Below are positions 13,532-19,762 of a stretch of 19,762 nucleotides of DNA, in pieces. The notes below the pieces were generated by a model. The model was not told where the DNA came from. It ran no database searches and saw nothing but the letters and a program-made list of their open reading frames with translations. Position 1 is the first letter of the stretch. Every line of letters starts with the position of its first letter. The position numbers and the translations under genes were made by a program. Source of the DNA: Rickettsiales bacterium (GTDB lineage: Bacteria; Pseudomonadota; Alphaproteobacteria; Rs-D84); contig JAIRLB010000014.1 of NCBI GenBank assembly GCA_031259745.1, forward strand, positions 1 through 19,762, read 5' to 3'.

Positions 13532-14617
13532 TTATTCTTCCGTCGGCTCGGTATCAGCGGCAGCCTCGTCGTCAACCGGGCCGGTGGTCATTTCTTCGGC
13601 GATACCCGTTGACTTCATCATTATCTTGCCCAGCAATTCTTCTTGGATTTCCGGATGATCTTTCAGCCACTGACGGGCATTCGCCTCGCCCTGGCCCATT
13701 CGTTCGTCGTTATAAGAATAGAAACTGCCGGCTTTTTCGATAATGTCGTATTTGACGCCCATGTCCAGTATTTCAGAGATTCTGGATATTCCCTCGCCAT
13801 ACATGATTTTGAAATCAACCGTGCGGAAGGGCGGCGCGACTTTGTTTTTCACAACCTTGACGCGCGTTTCGTTTCCGACGACATTCTCCTTGTCCTTGAT
13901 CTGGCCTATGCGGCGGATATCCAGGCGCACGGACGCATAGAATTTCAACGCGTTGCCGCCCGATGTTGTTTCCGGCGAACCGAACATGACGCCTATTTTC
14001 ATACGGATCTGGTTGATGAATATCAACAATGTGTTGCTGCGCGATACGGATCCAGACAGCTTCTTCAAAGACTGCGACATCAGGCGCGCAGTCGTGCCCA
14101 TAAATGTGTCGCCTATATTTCCTTCAAGTTCGGCTTTTGGAACCAGAGCCGCGACACTGTCGACAACGACGACGTCAACTGCGCCGGACTTGATCAGGGT
14201 GTCCGCGATTTCCAATGCCTGCTCTCCGGAATCGGGCTGCGAGATAATCAGATTGGAAACATCCACGCCTAGCTTTTTCGCATATGACGGATCCAGCGCA
14301 TTCTCGGCATCGATATAGGCGCAAGTTCCGCCTTTTTTCTGAGCCTCGGCCACGGCATGAAGCGCCAATGTCGTCTTGCCGGAACTTTCCGGCCCATAGA
14401 TTTCGACTATTCTGCCCTTGGGATAGCCGCCGATACCCATCGCAATATCCAATCCCAAAGAACCCGAAGATATCGCCTCGATATTTTGCTGGGATCCATC
14501 GCCCATTTTCATAATAGCTTCCTTGCCGAACTGTTTTTGAATCTGCGCCAAAGCAGATTCCAGCGCAGGGTTTTTCGCCGGCGCCGCGGCTGGTTTTGCC
14601 ACTTCTTTTTTTGCCAT
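13532..14617 (-). CDS. recA: Recombinase RecA
   Basis: ATP-dependent strand-exchange protein and SOS co-protease. At 361 residues it is slightly longer than E. coli RecA. It has Walker A GPESSGKT (75-82), the Walker B strand [12 protein letters not shown], an intact core through [17 protein letters not shown], and an acidic C-terminal tail ([13 protein letters not shown]) as usual. The N-terminal extension is Ala/Lys/Pro-rich. The ATG has AAGGAG seven bases upstream and lies only 16 bases after the MFS stop. I see no LexA box (GTTC-N7-GTTC) in that gap or before the MFS gene. A promoter inside the MFS gene cannot be excluded. Confidence 0.98.
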   Translation of the reverse strand: MAKKEVAKPAAAPAKNPALESALAQIQKQFGKEAIMKMGDGSQQNIEAISSGSLGLDIAMGIGGYPKGRIVEIYGPESSGKTTLALHAVAEAQKKGGTCAYIDAENALDPSYAKKLGVDVSNLIISQPDSGEQALEIADTLIKSGAVDVVVVDSVAALVPKAELEGNIGDTFMGTTARLMSQSLKKLSGSVSRSNTLLIFINQIRMKIGVMFGSPETTSGGNALKFYASVRLDIRRIGQIKDKENVVGNETRVKVVKNKVAPPFRTVDFKIMYGEGISRISEILDMGVKYDIIEKAGSFYSYNDERMGQGEANARQWLKDHPEIQEELLGKIMMKSTGIAEEMTTGPVDDEAAADTEPTEE

Positions 14618-14633
14618 AAAATTCTCCTTACTC

Positions 14634-15842
14634 TTAGTTTTTTACAATAGCTTTTTTCTTACCGGAAAGCAATACAAATAATCCGGCTGCGGCGCCTATG
14701 ATTCCGCTCAGAATCCATACGGATCCTGTTGTTCCAAACACCAAAATGAATCCTGCGCCGATTACCGGCACTATGAATCTGGGCAGTCGGTTAACCGTTT
14801 TGAACACACCGAAAAATCTGTCGCGTTTTTTCCCCTTGGCCGCGTCAAAAAAGAATATGTCCGTCAATGGCTCTATCATGGCGCCGGAAATCTGCCACAG
14901 AACGAATATGACCAGCAAGACCCACCCCGTAGCAAACGACGCCCAGAAAGAAAACGCGGCGAACGACAAAAAGCCGGCGGCCACCCATATCTTTATTCCG
15001 GTTTTCTTCGCCAGCCTTCCCAGCGGCTCTGACAAAAGCACATACGGCAATATTCCGGCCGTCAGAACCCACCCCAATACGTCTTTGCCGAATCCCGCCT
15101 CTATGACTGCTATGGGCACATACAAAACGCGCAGCGCGTATATGGCATACTGGCCGAAATTTATCAGATAGGCACGCACCAGATCGCGGCGCTTAAAATA
15201 TCCGACGGTCGTATTCCAAATAGATTTCATTGTTCTTTTCGGGCTGATTTTCGGAATCTTTTTATCTTCTTGTATAATGCCGAACCACTTGAAATATATC
15301 ATCCCCAGCAAATTGAACAAAGCGACTATGAAAAATGGGGCGCGAATTCCGAATTTTCCGGCGACATACATGGCGACAACAGGCGCCACCAAAGCGCCCG
15401 CATTTATCCACATAACATACCGGCCGTTCAGCCTTTCCATTCCAACGCCTTTTGAAAAATCAACCATAAATAGCGACAAAAGCGAGCTGACAAGCATCTG
15501 GGGAATCGCGGATACGAAATCAAGCGCGACAAAGGTTGCGGGCTTTATGGAAAAAGCCATCATGAAATACATAACGGCGACTGACAACAGGCTGAACTGC
15601 ATGAGCTTCGCCTTGGTGGACAGTTTCAGTATTTCTCCGGAAAACAAGGTGATTATCATAAAAAAAGCATAATAAATGGAAGAATAAATGCCGACAGTCG
15701 CGGAATTGCCGAATATATCCAGCAATATCAACGCCCATACGGCGGTTATTATTCCATCGCCAAATCCCTTGAACAACCCCAGATTTGCGAATGAAAAGCC
15801 ATTCACGGATTTCTTTATTGAAATATATTTTTCCTTTGCCAT
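14634..15842 (-). CDS. Major facilitator superfamily transporter
   Basis: The 402-residue protein is almost entirely hydrophobic helices, about 12 by eye, with a basic cytoplasmic loop near the middle (residues about 195-220, [16 protein letters not shown]), the normal 6+6 layout. A motif-A-like loop between helices 8 and 9 reads LGRLAKKTG. Substrate is unknown: sugar, drug or peptide export or uptake are all possible. The C-terminus is basic. The start has GGGA six bases upstream, and an extended -10 (TG-A-TATGAT) lies at 15869-15877. It heads the run leading into recA and two glycosyltransferases. Confidence 0.88.
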   Translation of the reverse strand: MAKEKYISIKKSVNGFSFANLGLFKGFGDGIITAVWALILLDIFGNSATVGIYSSIYYAFFMIITLFSGEILKLSTKAKLMQFSLLSVAVMYFMMAFSIKPATFVALDFVSAIPQMLVSSLLSLFMVDFSKGVGMERLNGRYVMWINAGALVAPVVAMYVAGKFGIRAPFFIVALFNLLGMIYFKWFGIIQEDKKIPKISPKRTMKSIWNTTVGYFKRRDLVRAYLINFGQYAIYALRVLYVPIAVIEAGFGKDVLGWVLTAGILPYVLLSEPLGRLAKKTGIKIWVAAGFLSFAAFSFWASFATGWVLLVIFVLWQISGAMIEPLTDIFFFDAAKGKKRDRFFGVFKTVNRLPRFIVPVIGAGFILVFGTTGSVWILSGIIGAAAGLFVLLSGKKKAIVKN

Positions 15843-15868
15843 GTTTATTCCCAGCTATTCGCAGAAAT

Positions 15869-15877
15869 ATCATATCA
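15869..15877 (-). promoter_or_regulatory. Extended -10 promoter of the MFS-recA run
   Basis: On the - strand TG-A-TATGAT forms an extended -10 with no good -35. Transcription would start near 15862, about 20 bases before the MFS ATG. Confidence 0.45.
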
Positions 15878-15925
15878 CAAAAAAGAAACAAGGTACAGGA
15901 ACAGGAAAAATAATATCGTTCCCAT

Positions 15926-15944
15926 AAAAAACCGCCGAAGCGGT
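15926..15944 (-). terminator. secB terminator with a TTCG loop
   Basis: On the - strand ACCGC-TTCG-GCGGT is followed by T6 (the last stem T included). The UUCG tetraloop makes it very stable. It separates secB from the MFS-recA run. Confidence 0.85.
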
Positions 15945-15951
15945 CTTTTGT

Positions 15952-16380
15952 TTATTGTTTTGCCTGTTTTTGTTCGTACAGCTCTGCAAAATCAACAGGC
16001 TGCATCACAAATGTCGGAAAACCCGATTCGGATGTCAGGCGCGTAACCAGACTGCGAACCGTCGGGAACAACAATGTCGGGATATCAATCAGCAGGGTGC
16101 GCTTTTTGATTTCTTCATCTTTTTCTTCCTCCATCTGAACCAAACCTGAATAATTTGATTCGATTAAGAAAATCGTTTTGCCGTCCGCTTCCAGCTTGGA
16201 ATGAACTTTTGTGATCAAATCAACCATAAACAAATTGTTCTCTGCGCCTTTGATTTGAACATCGATGCTGATTTCCAACTTGGCGTTGCCGTTGTCCTGC
16301 TTGAAAAACAATTCGGGGACATTGGGGCTCTCGAATGAAATATCCTTCAAGAACTGGGAAATGATATTGAACTTTGGCAT
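15952..16380 (-). CDS. secB: Protein-export chaperone SecB
   Basis: Tetrameric cytosolic chaperone that keeps preproteins unfolded and delivers them to SecA. The 142 residues show the family pattern: FLKDISFESPNVPELF near the N-terminus, LEISIDVQIK, an acidic loop (MEEEKDEEIKKR at about 82-93), LLFPTVRSLVTRLTSESGFP, then VDFAELYEQK at the C-terminus. Length is a little under the usual 150-165 because the tail is short. The start has AAGGAG nine bases upstream. It has its own promoter and a hairpin terminator, so it is monocistronic, and it is divergent from mltA. Confidence 0.95.
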   Translation of the reverse strand: MPKFNIISQFLKDISFESPNVPELFFKQDNGNAKLEISIDVQIKGAENNLFMVDLITKVHSKLEADGKTIFLIESNYSGLVQMEEEKDEEIKKRTLLIDIPTLLFPTVRSLVTRLTSESGFPTFVMQPVDFAELYEQKQAKQ

Positions 16381-16409
16381 TATTCTTGCTCCTTTTTTTG
16401 CTTACCATT

Positions 16410-16439
16410 TTGTGGTAATATAGCACTATGAACTAAATT
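16410..16439 (+). promoter_or_regulatory. Candidate mltA promoter facing secB
   Basis: TTGTGG (16410-16415) and TAAATT (16434-16439) are 18 nt apart and overlap the secB promoter on the other strand, so the two genes may compete for polymerase. Confidence 0.35.
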
Positions 16440-16445
16440 TTACAA
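16417..16445 (-). promoter_or_regulatory. secB promoter
   Basis: TTGTAA (16445-16440) and TATATT (16422-16417) have a 17-nt spacer. A TTACCA-TTTTG-TGGTAA dyad (16402-16418) overlaps the -10 and the start point and could be an operator. Confidence 0.65.
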
Positions 16446-16461
16446 GTAGGGATATAAAATA

Positions 16462-17586
16462 ATGATAAACCAGTCAACAAAGCGGCAAAGCCGGGCGAGC
16501 TTTTTGATATTCGGCGTCTGTTCGCTGTTTTTTCTGGCATCTTGCGACTTGTCGACGCCGACAATTCAAACGGGGCAAGCCGGCGGCGGGGCAGCGATTC
16601 CTTCTAATCTGCGCAAGGCGTCTTATTCCGAACTGCCCGGATGGCGCGATGATGACGCACGCTATGCCTTGCAGGCATTCCGCAACAGCTGCAAAGCGCG
16701 AATACAATACGTCGGCAAGGTCGTCCCCGATCGGGCGCTGTTTGAAGAAAAATGCAAAATGCTCCCCAACGCATCGGCTGATACCGCAACAGTGCGCGCG
16801 TGGTTCGAATCCCATTTCCAGCCGTACAGGATTTATGACGACAACGGCGGCGACAAGGGAACATACACAGGTTATTACTCACCCGTCATTCCCGCATCAA
16901 AAACCAAAAGCGCGCGGTACAACGAACCGCTTATGGGCGTCCCGACAGACGGGCGCGCATACAAGGGCGTGAAAAAAAGAACCATAGTTGATAACCGAAT
17001 CGGCAATGTTTTGTACTGGGCGAATCTGGTGGACGTGCAAAACATTCAGATTCAAGGCAGCGGCATGCTGCAGCTGGAAGACGGAACATTGGTAAAGCTG
17101 AATTTCGCCGCCGTGAACGACATGCCGTTCAAGTCTATTGGCGAACAGTTGAAAGCCAGGGGTATCAGGCCCGAGGGGGGCTATTCGTCCGAATCCGTCT
17201 GGCAGCATCTGCGCGCGAACCCAGCTTTGGCCAAAGAAGTAATTTACAACAATCCGCGCTATGTTTACTTTTACGTGTCCGTGCCGCCGGACGTGATTGG
17301 AAAAATCGGAACGCCGCTGTCCAAGATTCGCAGCATTGCAATGGACGATACGCTGTATACGCTGGGATTGCCTGTATACGTAAATACCAGACTGTCCGAC
17401 GGACGCGCGTTTTGCAGGCTGATGATCGCCCAGGACACCGGCAGCGCGATACGCGGCTGGATTCGCGCCGACATCTTCTTCGGCAAGGGAGACGAGGCAT
17501 ACAAATACGCGCAGGGACAGCATTCGCCCGGAGAAATGTTCATCCTGATGCCGAAAGAATACACATATGTCAAACCAAGCAGCTAA
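16462..17586 (+). CDS. mltA: Membrane-bound lytic transglycosylase A (MltA)
   Basis: Outer-membrane lipoprotein that cleaves the MurNAc-GlcNAc bond of peptidoglycan to form 1,6-anhydroMurNAc ends. The 374 residues begin with a lipoprotein signal and lipobox LASC (25-28), so Cys28 would be acylated. The MltA domain shows GYYSP (137-141), IQGSGMLQLEDG (197-208) and the 3D-domain end QDTGSAIRGWIRADIFFG (324-341). The Asp of QDTG is the likely catalytic acid by comparison with E. coli Asp308. The substrate-loop segment reads AAVNDMPFKSIG rather than the commoner NGxPYxSIG, a mild departure. AGGGA precedes the ATG by about nine bases. The next gene overlaps its end by 20 bases. Confidence 0.93.
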   Translation: MINQSTKRQSRASFLIFGVCSLFFLASCDLSTPTIQTGQAGGGAAIPSNLRKASYSELPGWRDDDARYALQAFRNSCKARIQYVGKVVPDRALFEEKCKMLPNASADTATVRAWFESHFQPYRIYDDNGGDKGTYTGYYSPVIPASKTKSARYNEPLMGVPTDGRAYKGVKKRTIVDNRIGNVLYWANLVDVQNIQIQGSGMLQLEDGTLVKLNFAAVNDMPFKSIGEQLKARGIRPEGGYSSESVWQHLRANPALAKEVIYNNPRYVYFYVSVPPDVIGKIGTPLSKIRSIAMDDTLYTLGLPVYVNTRLSDGRAFCRLMIAQDTGSAIRGWIRADIFFGKGDEAYKYAQGQHSPGEMFILMPKEYTYVKPSS

Positions 17587-17902
17587 GAATAAAATTTGCA
17601 AGAGACACATGCGCCCCCAAACGATCAGCTCTGCCTTTGGGGGCCTGATGAAGATATTCGGCGCGCGCGCATCCGATGCGGATCTGGCCGCGCGATGGGA
17701 TGAAATCATGGGCGGCGATATTGCGTCCGTCGCGAAACTGGCCGGCGTTGCGAAAACCCGCGACAAGAAATTCAATATCGCCGTGCGCGCCGCAAATCCG
17801 GCGTTCGCGCTGCAACTTTCCTATCAGATGGATGATATCGCCGGGCGTGTAAACAAGTACTTTGGATATGACGCCGTAGCCAGGATAACAATAAGAAAAT
17901 AA
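17567..17902 (+). CDS. DUF721/DciA-type protein
   Basis: The 111-residue basic protein has the DUF721 pattern: an N-terminal PQTISSAFGGLMKIFGA helix region, then ADLAARWDEIMGGDIASVAKL with the conserved Trp, a KFNIAVRAANPAFALQLSYQ strand-helix region, and a C-terminal GYDAVARITIRK strand. In bacteria lacking DnaC or DnaI, DUF721 proteins (DciA) help load the replicative helicase DnaB. I infer the same role here. The ATG lies within the last 20 bases of mltA in another frame, so translation is probably coupled. Pairing with a cell-wall gene appears to be just operon sharing. Weak hairpin GCGAT-TCAA-ATCGC (17907-17920) follows as a possible terminator. Confidence 0.75.
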   Translation: MSNQAAKNKICKRHMRPQTISSAFGGLMKIFGARASDADLAARWDEIMGGDIASVAKLAGVAKTRDKKFNIAVRAANPAFALQLSYQMDDIAGRVNKYFGYDAVARITIRK

Positions 17903-17906
17903 TCCA

Positions 17907-17920
17907 GCGATTCAAATCGC
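17907..17920 (+). terminator. Weak terminator after the DUF721 gene
   Basis: GCGAT, loop TCAA, ATCGC followed by ATTTCTT. Short stem and imperfect T tract, between convergent genes. Confidence 0.4.
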
Positions 17921-17933
17921 ATTTCTTCCTAAA

Positions 17934-18416
17934 TTAACAAAAATTAAATTTCGACATATTGGAATGCGCCAGCGCGATTGCGATCGCGTCGCTTTCGTCC
18001 GCTGTTTTCGGATTCGCTGCAGGCAGCAGTATTTTCAGCATTTTGTAAATTTGGTCTTTGTCCGCATGGCCGGCCCCTGTCAAAGCCTTTTTGATCTTGT
18101 TCGGCTCATATTCAAAAACGGGAATCTCTTTGTTCGCAATGGCGATCATGGCGGCGGCGCGCGACTGTCCCAGAACCAATGTTGTCTTTGGATTTTTGTT
18201 TACGAATATAATTTCAACAGAGCATTCGTCTGGCTTCCAGACATCCGCGATTTTAGAAATTTCTTGAAAAATAAACGCCAGGCGCGACGCCAAGTTTTCC
18301 GATTTTGGCGGCAATATCACGCCGCTGGCGACATAGCGGCGTTCAGACCCGGCCGAATCTATCACAGACCAGCCTGTATGCAGCAGCCCGGGGTCAATTC
18401 CAATTATTCGCGTCAT
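17934..18416 (-). CDS. ruvC: Holliday junction resolvase RuvC
   Basis: Dimeric endonuclease that cuts Holliday junctions after RuvAB branch migration. The 160 residues have normal length and all four catalytic acids: Asp8 in IGIDPG, Glu68 in CSVEIIFVNKN, and Asp140 and Asp143 in TADESDAIAIA. LVLGQSRAA and KIKKALTGAGHADKDQI are conserved family segments. No Shine-Dalgarno precedes the ATG, and a -10 box ends six bases before it, so the mRNA is probably leaderless. ruvA and ruvB are not in the window. In many Alphaproteobacteria yebC, ruvC, ruvA and ruvB are neighbours. Here yebC is upstream on the same strand, with about 740 bases of other material between. Confidence 0.96.
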   Translation of the reverse strand: MTRIIGIDPGLLHTGWSVIDSAGSERRYVASGVILPPKSENLASRLAFIFQEISKIADVWKPDECSVEIIFVNKNPKTTLVLGQSRAAAMIAIANKEIPVFEYEPNKIKKALTGAGHADKDQIYKMLKILLPAANPKTADESDAIAIALAHSNMSKFNFC

Positions 18417-18422
18417 AAGATT

Positions 18423-18450
18423 ATTATAAATAATAAGTTATGGATAACAA
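18423..18450 (-). promoter_or_regulatory. ruvC promoter predicting a leaderless mRNA
   Basis: TTGTTA (18450-18445) and TATAAT (18428-18423) have a 16-nt spacer. Seven bases past the -10 is the A of the ruvC ATG, so transcription should begin at or very near the start codon. Confidence 0.65.
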
Positions 18451-18472
18451 AGAAAAAAATACACCACGATAG

Positions 18473-18768
18473 CCTCATATTGATATCTGCGGAATGGAAC
18501 ATTATTGCACGGATAGTTGCCGTCGCACCACATGCACGTACGGCAATCCGGCGGCGCCAAGGGGACTATCGGTACAGAAACATATTTATTAATACAAAAC
18601 AGCAGAACCGATTACGCGCCAAATTTGCATAATGGCAACATAGACATTTACCATACATTCATCGATACGAATCATCCGGTGTTTGAAAGCTATACTTTGG
18701 CCGCAGGCGACAGGGGTTTCTGGATAGACCAGACAAACGTACCAAACCTTAGCCCCGGCGCGCCGCAA
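18473..18768 (+). pseudogene. Possible frameshifted remnant of a Cys-rich exported protein
   Basis: This 300-base gap between ruvC and the small - strand gene holds two protein-like stretches on the + strand in adjacent frames. The first (from 18473) reads CGMEHYCTDSCRRTTC and then TYGNPAAP. The second (from about 18547) reads KGTIGTETYLLIQNSRTDY and then FESYTLAAGDRGFWIDQTN. The switch falls at GGGG near 18560-18563, where one base gained or lost would join them. No start codon with a ribosome site is visible, and the second frame runs into the antisense of the next gene. I cannot name the family. It could be chance, since the call rests only on how protein-like the reading looks. Confidence 0.35.
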
Positions 18769-19143
18769 TTAACGCCCCGATTGCCTATGAGGCCAATATT
18801 TTTCATTATAACGCTTTTCTGCTTCTTTATAAACCTTGGCCGCAAAGCCGGGGTTGGCCTCATGCGTGACATTATAACCACTCAAAAATATCTCATCCGG
18901 CTCAATACGATAAAACAAGTATCCGCAGCGCATATGCATAGGAACATCATTTGATTTTGAATAAACCGTAAAAGAAGGAACCTGGGAATTATCACTTTCT
19001 ATATAATCAGGATTCGCATTCAATATGGAAGTTATGCCGATAAAATAATCTTTTTCAAATAATTCAAGTTTGGATTGTTTATCGTATGGCAAATAATATC
19101 TTATGTTTGCCATAAATTTTCTTATAAATTCTATCTTATTCAT
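18769..19143 (-). CDS. Small protein of unknown function co-transcribed with yebC
   Basis: Unrecognised family. The 124-residue product (start MNKIEFIRKF) is mixed charged and aromatic, with no signal peptide or membrane segment. It has FEKDYFIGITSIL, a single Cys in RCGYLFYRIEPDEIFLSGY, and a C-terminal helix AKVYKEAEKRYNEKYW. The ATG at 19143 has AGAGG nine bases upstream. A GTG three codons earlier would overlap that site. It starts 16 bases after the yebC stop, and its ribosome site sits just past that stop, so it should be expressed with yebC. It lies between yebC and ruvC, which are usually adjacent in Alphaproteobacteria. Confidence 0.65.
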   Translation of the reverse strand: MNKIEFIRKFMANIRYYLPYDKQSKLELFEKDYFIGITSILNANPDYIESDNSQVPSFTVYSKSNDVPMHMRCGYLFYRIEPDEIFLSGYNVTHEANPGFAAKVYKEAEKRYNEKYWPHRQSGR

Positions 19144-19159
19144 AATGTTCACCTCTTTT

Positions 19160-19762
19160 TTACGCGGCGGCCGTAATTACTTTTTGTACATCGTCATTGT
19201 CCGACAATGCGTCGACCAATTTTTCCAGTTTCGCATAGGTTTCGTCATCCAAATCCATCGGCATGTTCGGAATCCATGTCAGCTCCGCCTTTTCAGGATC
19301 GCCCAGCTTGTCTGCCAATGCTTTTTGAACCGCTATAAAATCATCCGGCTTTGTCGTGATAACATAGCCCTCGTCCGAAGATTCCATATCGGCTGCGGCG
19401 GCTCCTATCACAGCTTCCATCATATCGTCCGCAGATGCGGCCGCAACAGCGGAATAGAAAATCTGTCCGGCGCGCGCGAACATGAACGAAACACTGCCCT
19501 CTTCGCCCATATTGCCGCCGTTTTTGTTGAAGATGTTGCGGATTTCCGGCACGGTGCGGCGCGGGTTGTCCGTCATTGCCTCTACAATAATCGGAACCGC
19601 GCCGGGGCCGTATCCCTCGTACCGGACAGATTCGTAATTTTCAGAACCAGAGCCCTGGGATTTTTCGATAGCGCGCTTTATATTGTCGTTTGGCATGGAA
19701 TTTTTGCGCGCATTTAATATTGCCAGACGCAGGCGCGGATTATTATCCGGACTGGGGTCCCC
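19160..19762 (-). CDS. yebC: YebC/TACO1-family protein, N-terminus outside the window
   Basis: The frame is open to the window end and gives the last 200 residues of a protein normally about 245-250 long. The visible part starts GDPSPDNNPRLRLAILNARK and continues MPNDNIKRAIEKSQG, YEGYGPGAVPIIVEAMTDN, then FNKNGGNMGEEGSVSFMF, all diagnostic of the family. The internal ATG at 19696 is not the real start: conserved sequence continues upstream of it. YebC proteins were first seen as transcriptional regulators. Recent work assigns the family to ribosomes, easing synthesis of proline-rich stretches, like TACO1 in mitochondria. The missing part should carry MAGHSKWxNI. Confidence 0.95.
   Translation of the reverse strand, partial: GDPSPDNNPRLRLAILNARKNSMPNDNIKRAIEKSQGSGSENYESVRYEGYGPGAVPIIVEAMTDNPRRTVPEIRNIFNKNGGNMGEEGSVSFMFARAGQIFYSAVAAASADDMMEAVIGAAAADMESSDEGYVITTKPDDFIAVQKALADKLGDPEKAELTWIPNMPMDLDDETYAKLEKLVDALSDNDDVQKVITAAA

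Noticed and set aside
15843..15951. LexA-type SOS box upstream of the MFS-recA run
   Set aside because: GTTC occurs near TTGTTTC but the spacing and half-site do not fit GTTC-N7-GTTC. No other match was seen there or in the 16-bp MFS-recA gap.

Overview
The window looks like part of an alphaproteobacterial chromosome, probably a host-associated lineage with a modest genome. This is inferred from the gene set (serS, typA, recA, secB, mltA, a DUF721/DciA-type gene, and ruvC near yebC) and from AT-rich spacers between coding regions of mixed composition. No rRNA, tRNA or CRISPR array was seen. I could not run a database search, so the taxonomic call and all family names come from motifs read by eye.

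Layout. Positions 1-120 hold the last 35 codons of an IS1595-like transposase. serS follows on the + strand with a good promoter, then a nested palindrome (1585-1691), a small exported four-cysteine protein on the - strand, and typA/bipA on the + strand with a hairpin terminator. Positions 4232-5012 are accessory: a stand-alone phage-repressor-type helix-turn-helix gene, then a complete-ended but gutted IS30-family element (4589-5009). That element has 25-26 bp inverted repeats, a CTA target duplication and a palindromic target. Positions 5182-8416 form one - strand unit: a promoter, a roughly 180-nt structured leader ending in a terminator, a 736-residue exported coiled-coil protein with an internal duplication of about 200 residues, and a 235-residue exported ten-cysteine protein.

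Positions 8460-13512 are a surface-glycan island: GT61, RgpF-like, GT2-like, GT2 and a capsular-polysaccharide-type transferase. The GT61 gene carries a 17-unit CA/TG dinucleotide tract between its best start codons and its body, and as written it is out of frame. This is the architecture of a phase-variable (contingency) gene and is the most notable single observation. The last two transferases follow recA and an MFS transporter in one tight - strand run (MFS, recA, Caps_synth, GT2).

Positions 15926-19762 return to housekeeping: secB with its own promoter and a UUCG-loop terminator, divergent mltA overlapping a DUF721/DciA-type gene, convergent ruvC with a promoter that predicts a leaderless mRNA, a frameshifted gene remnant, a small unrecognised gene, and the C-terminal 200 residues of yebC running off the window.

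How they work together. The core genes serve translation (serS, typA, yebC), recombination (recA, ruvC), export (secB), cell-wall turnover (mltA) and probably replication initiation (dciA). The accessory genes concern the cell surface: five glycosyltransferases, one likely phase-variable, and two Cys-rich or coiled-coil exported proteins behind a switch-like RNA leader. Together they suggest a bacterium that varies and regulates its envelope, with IS30 and IS1595 relics marking past mobile-element activity.
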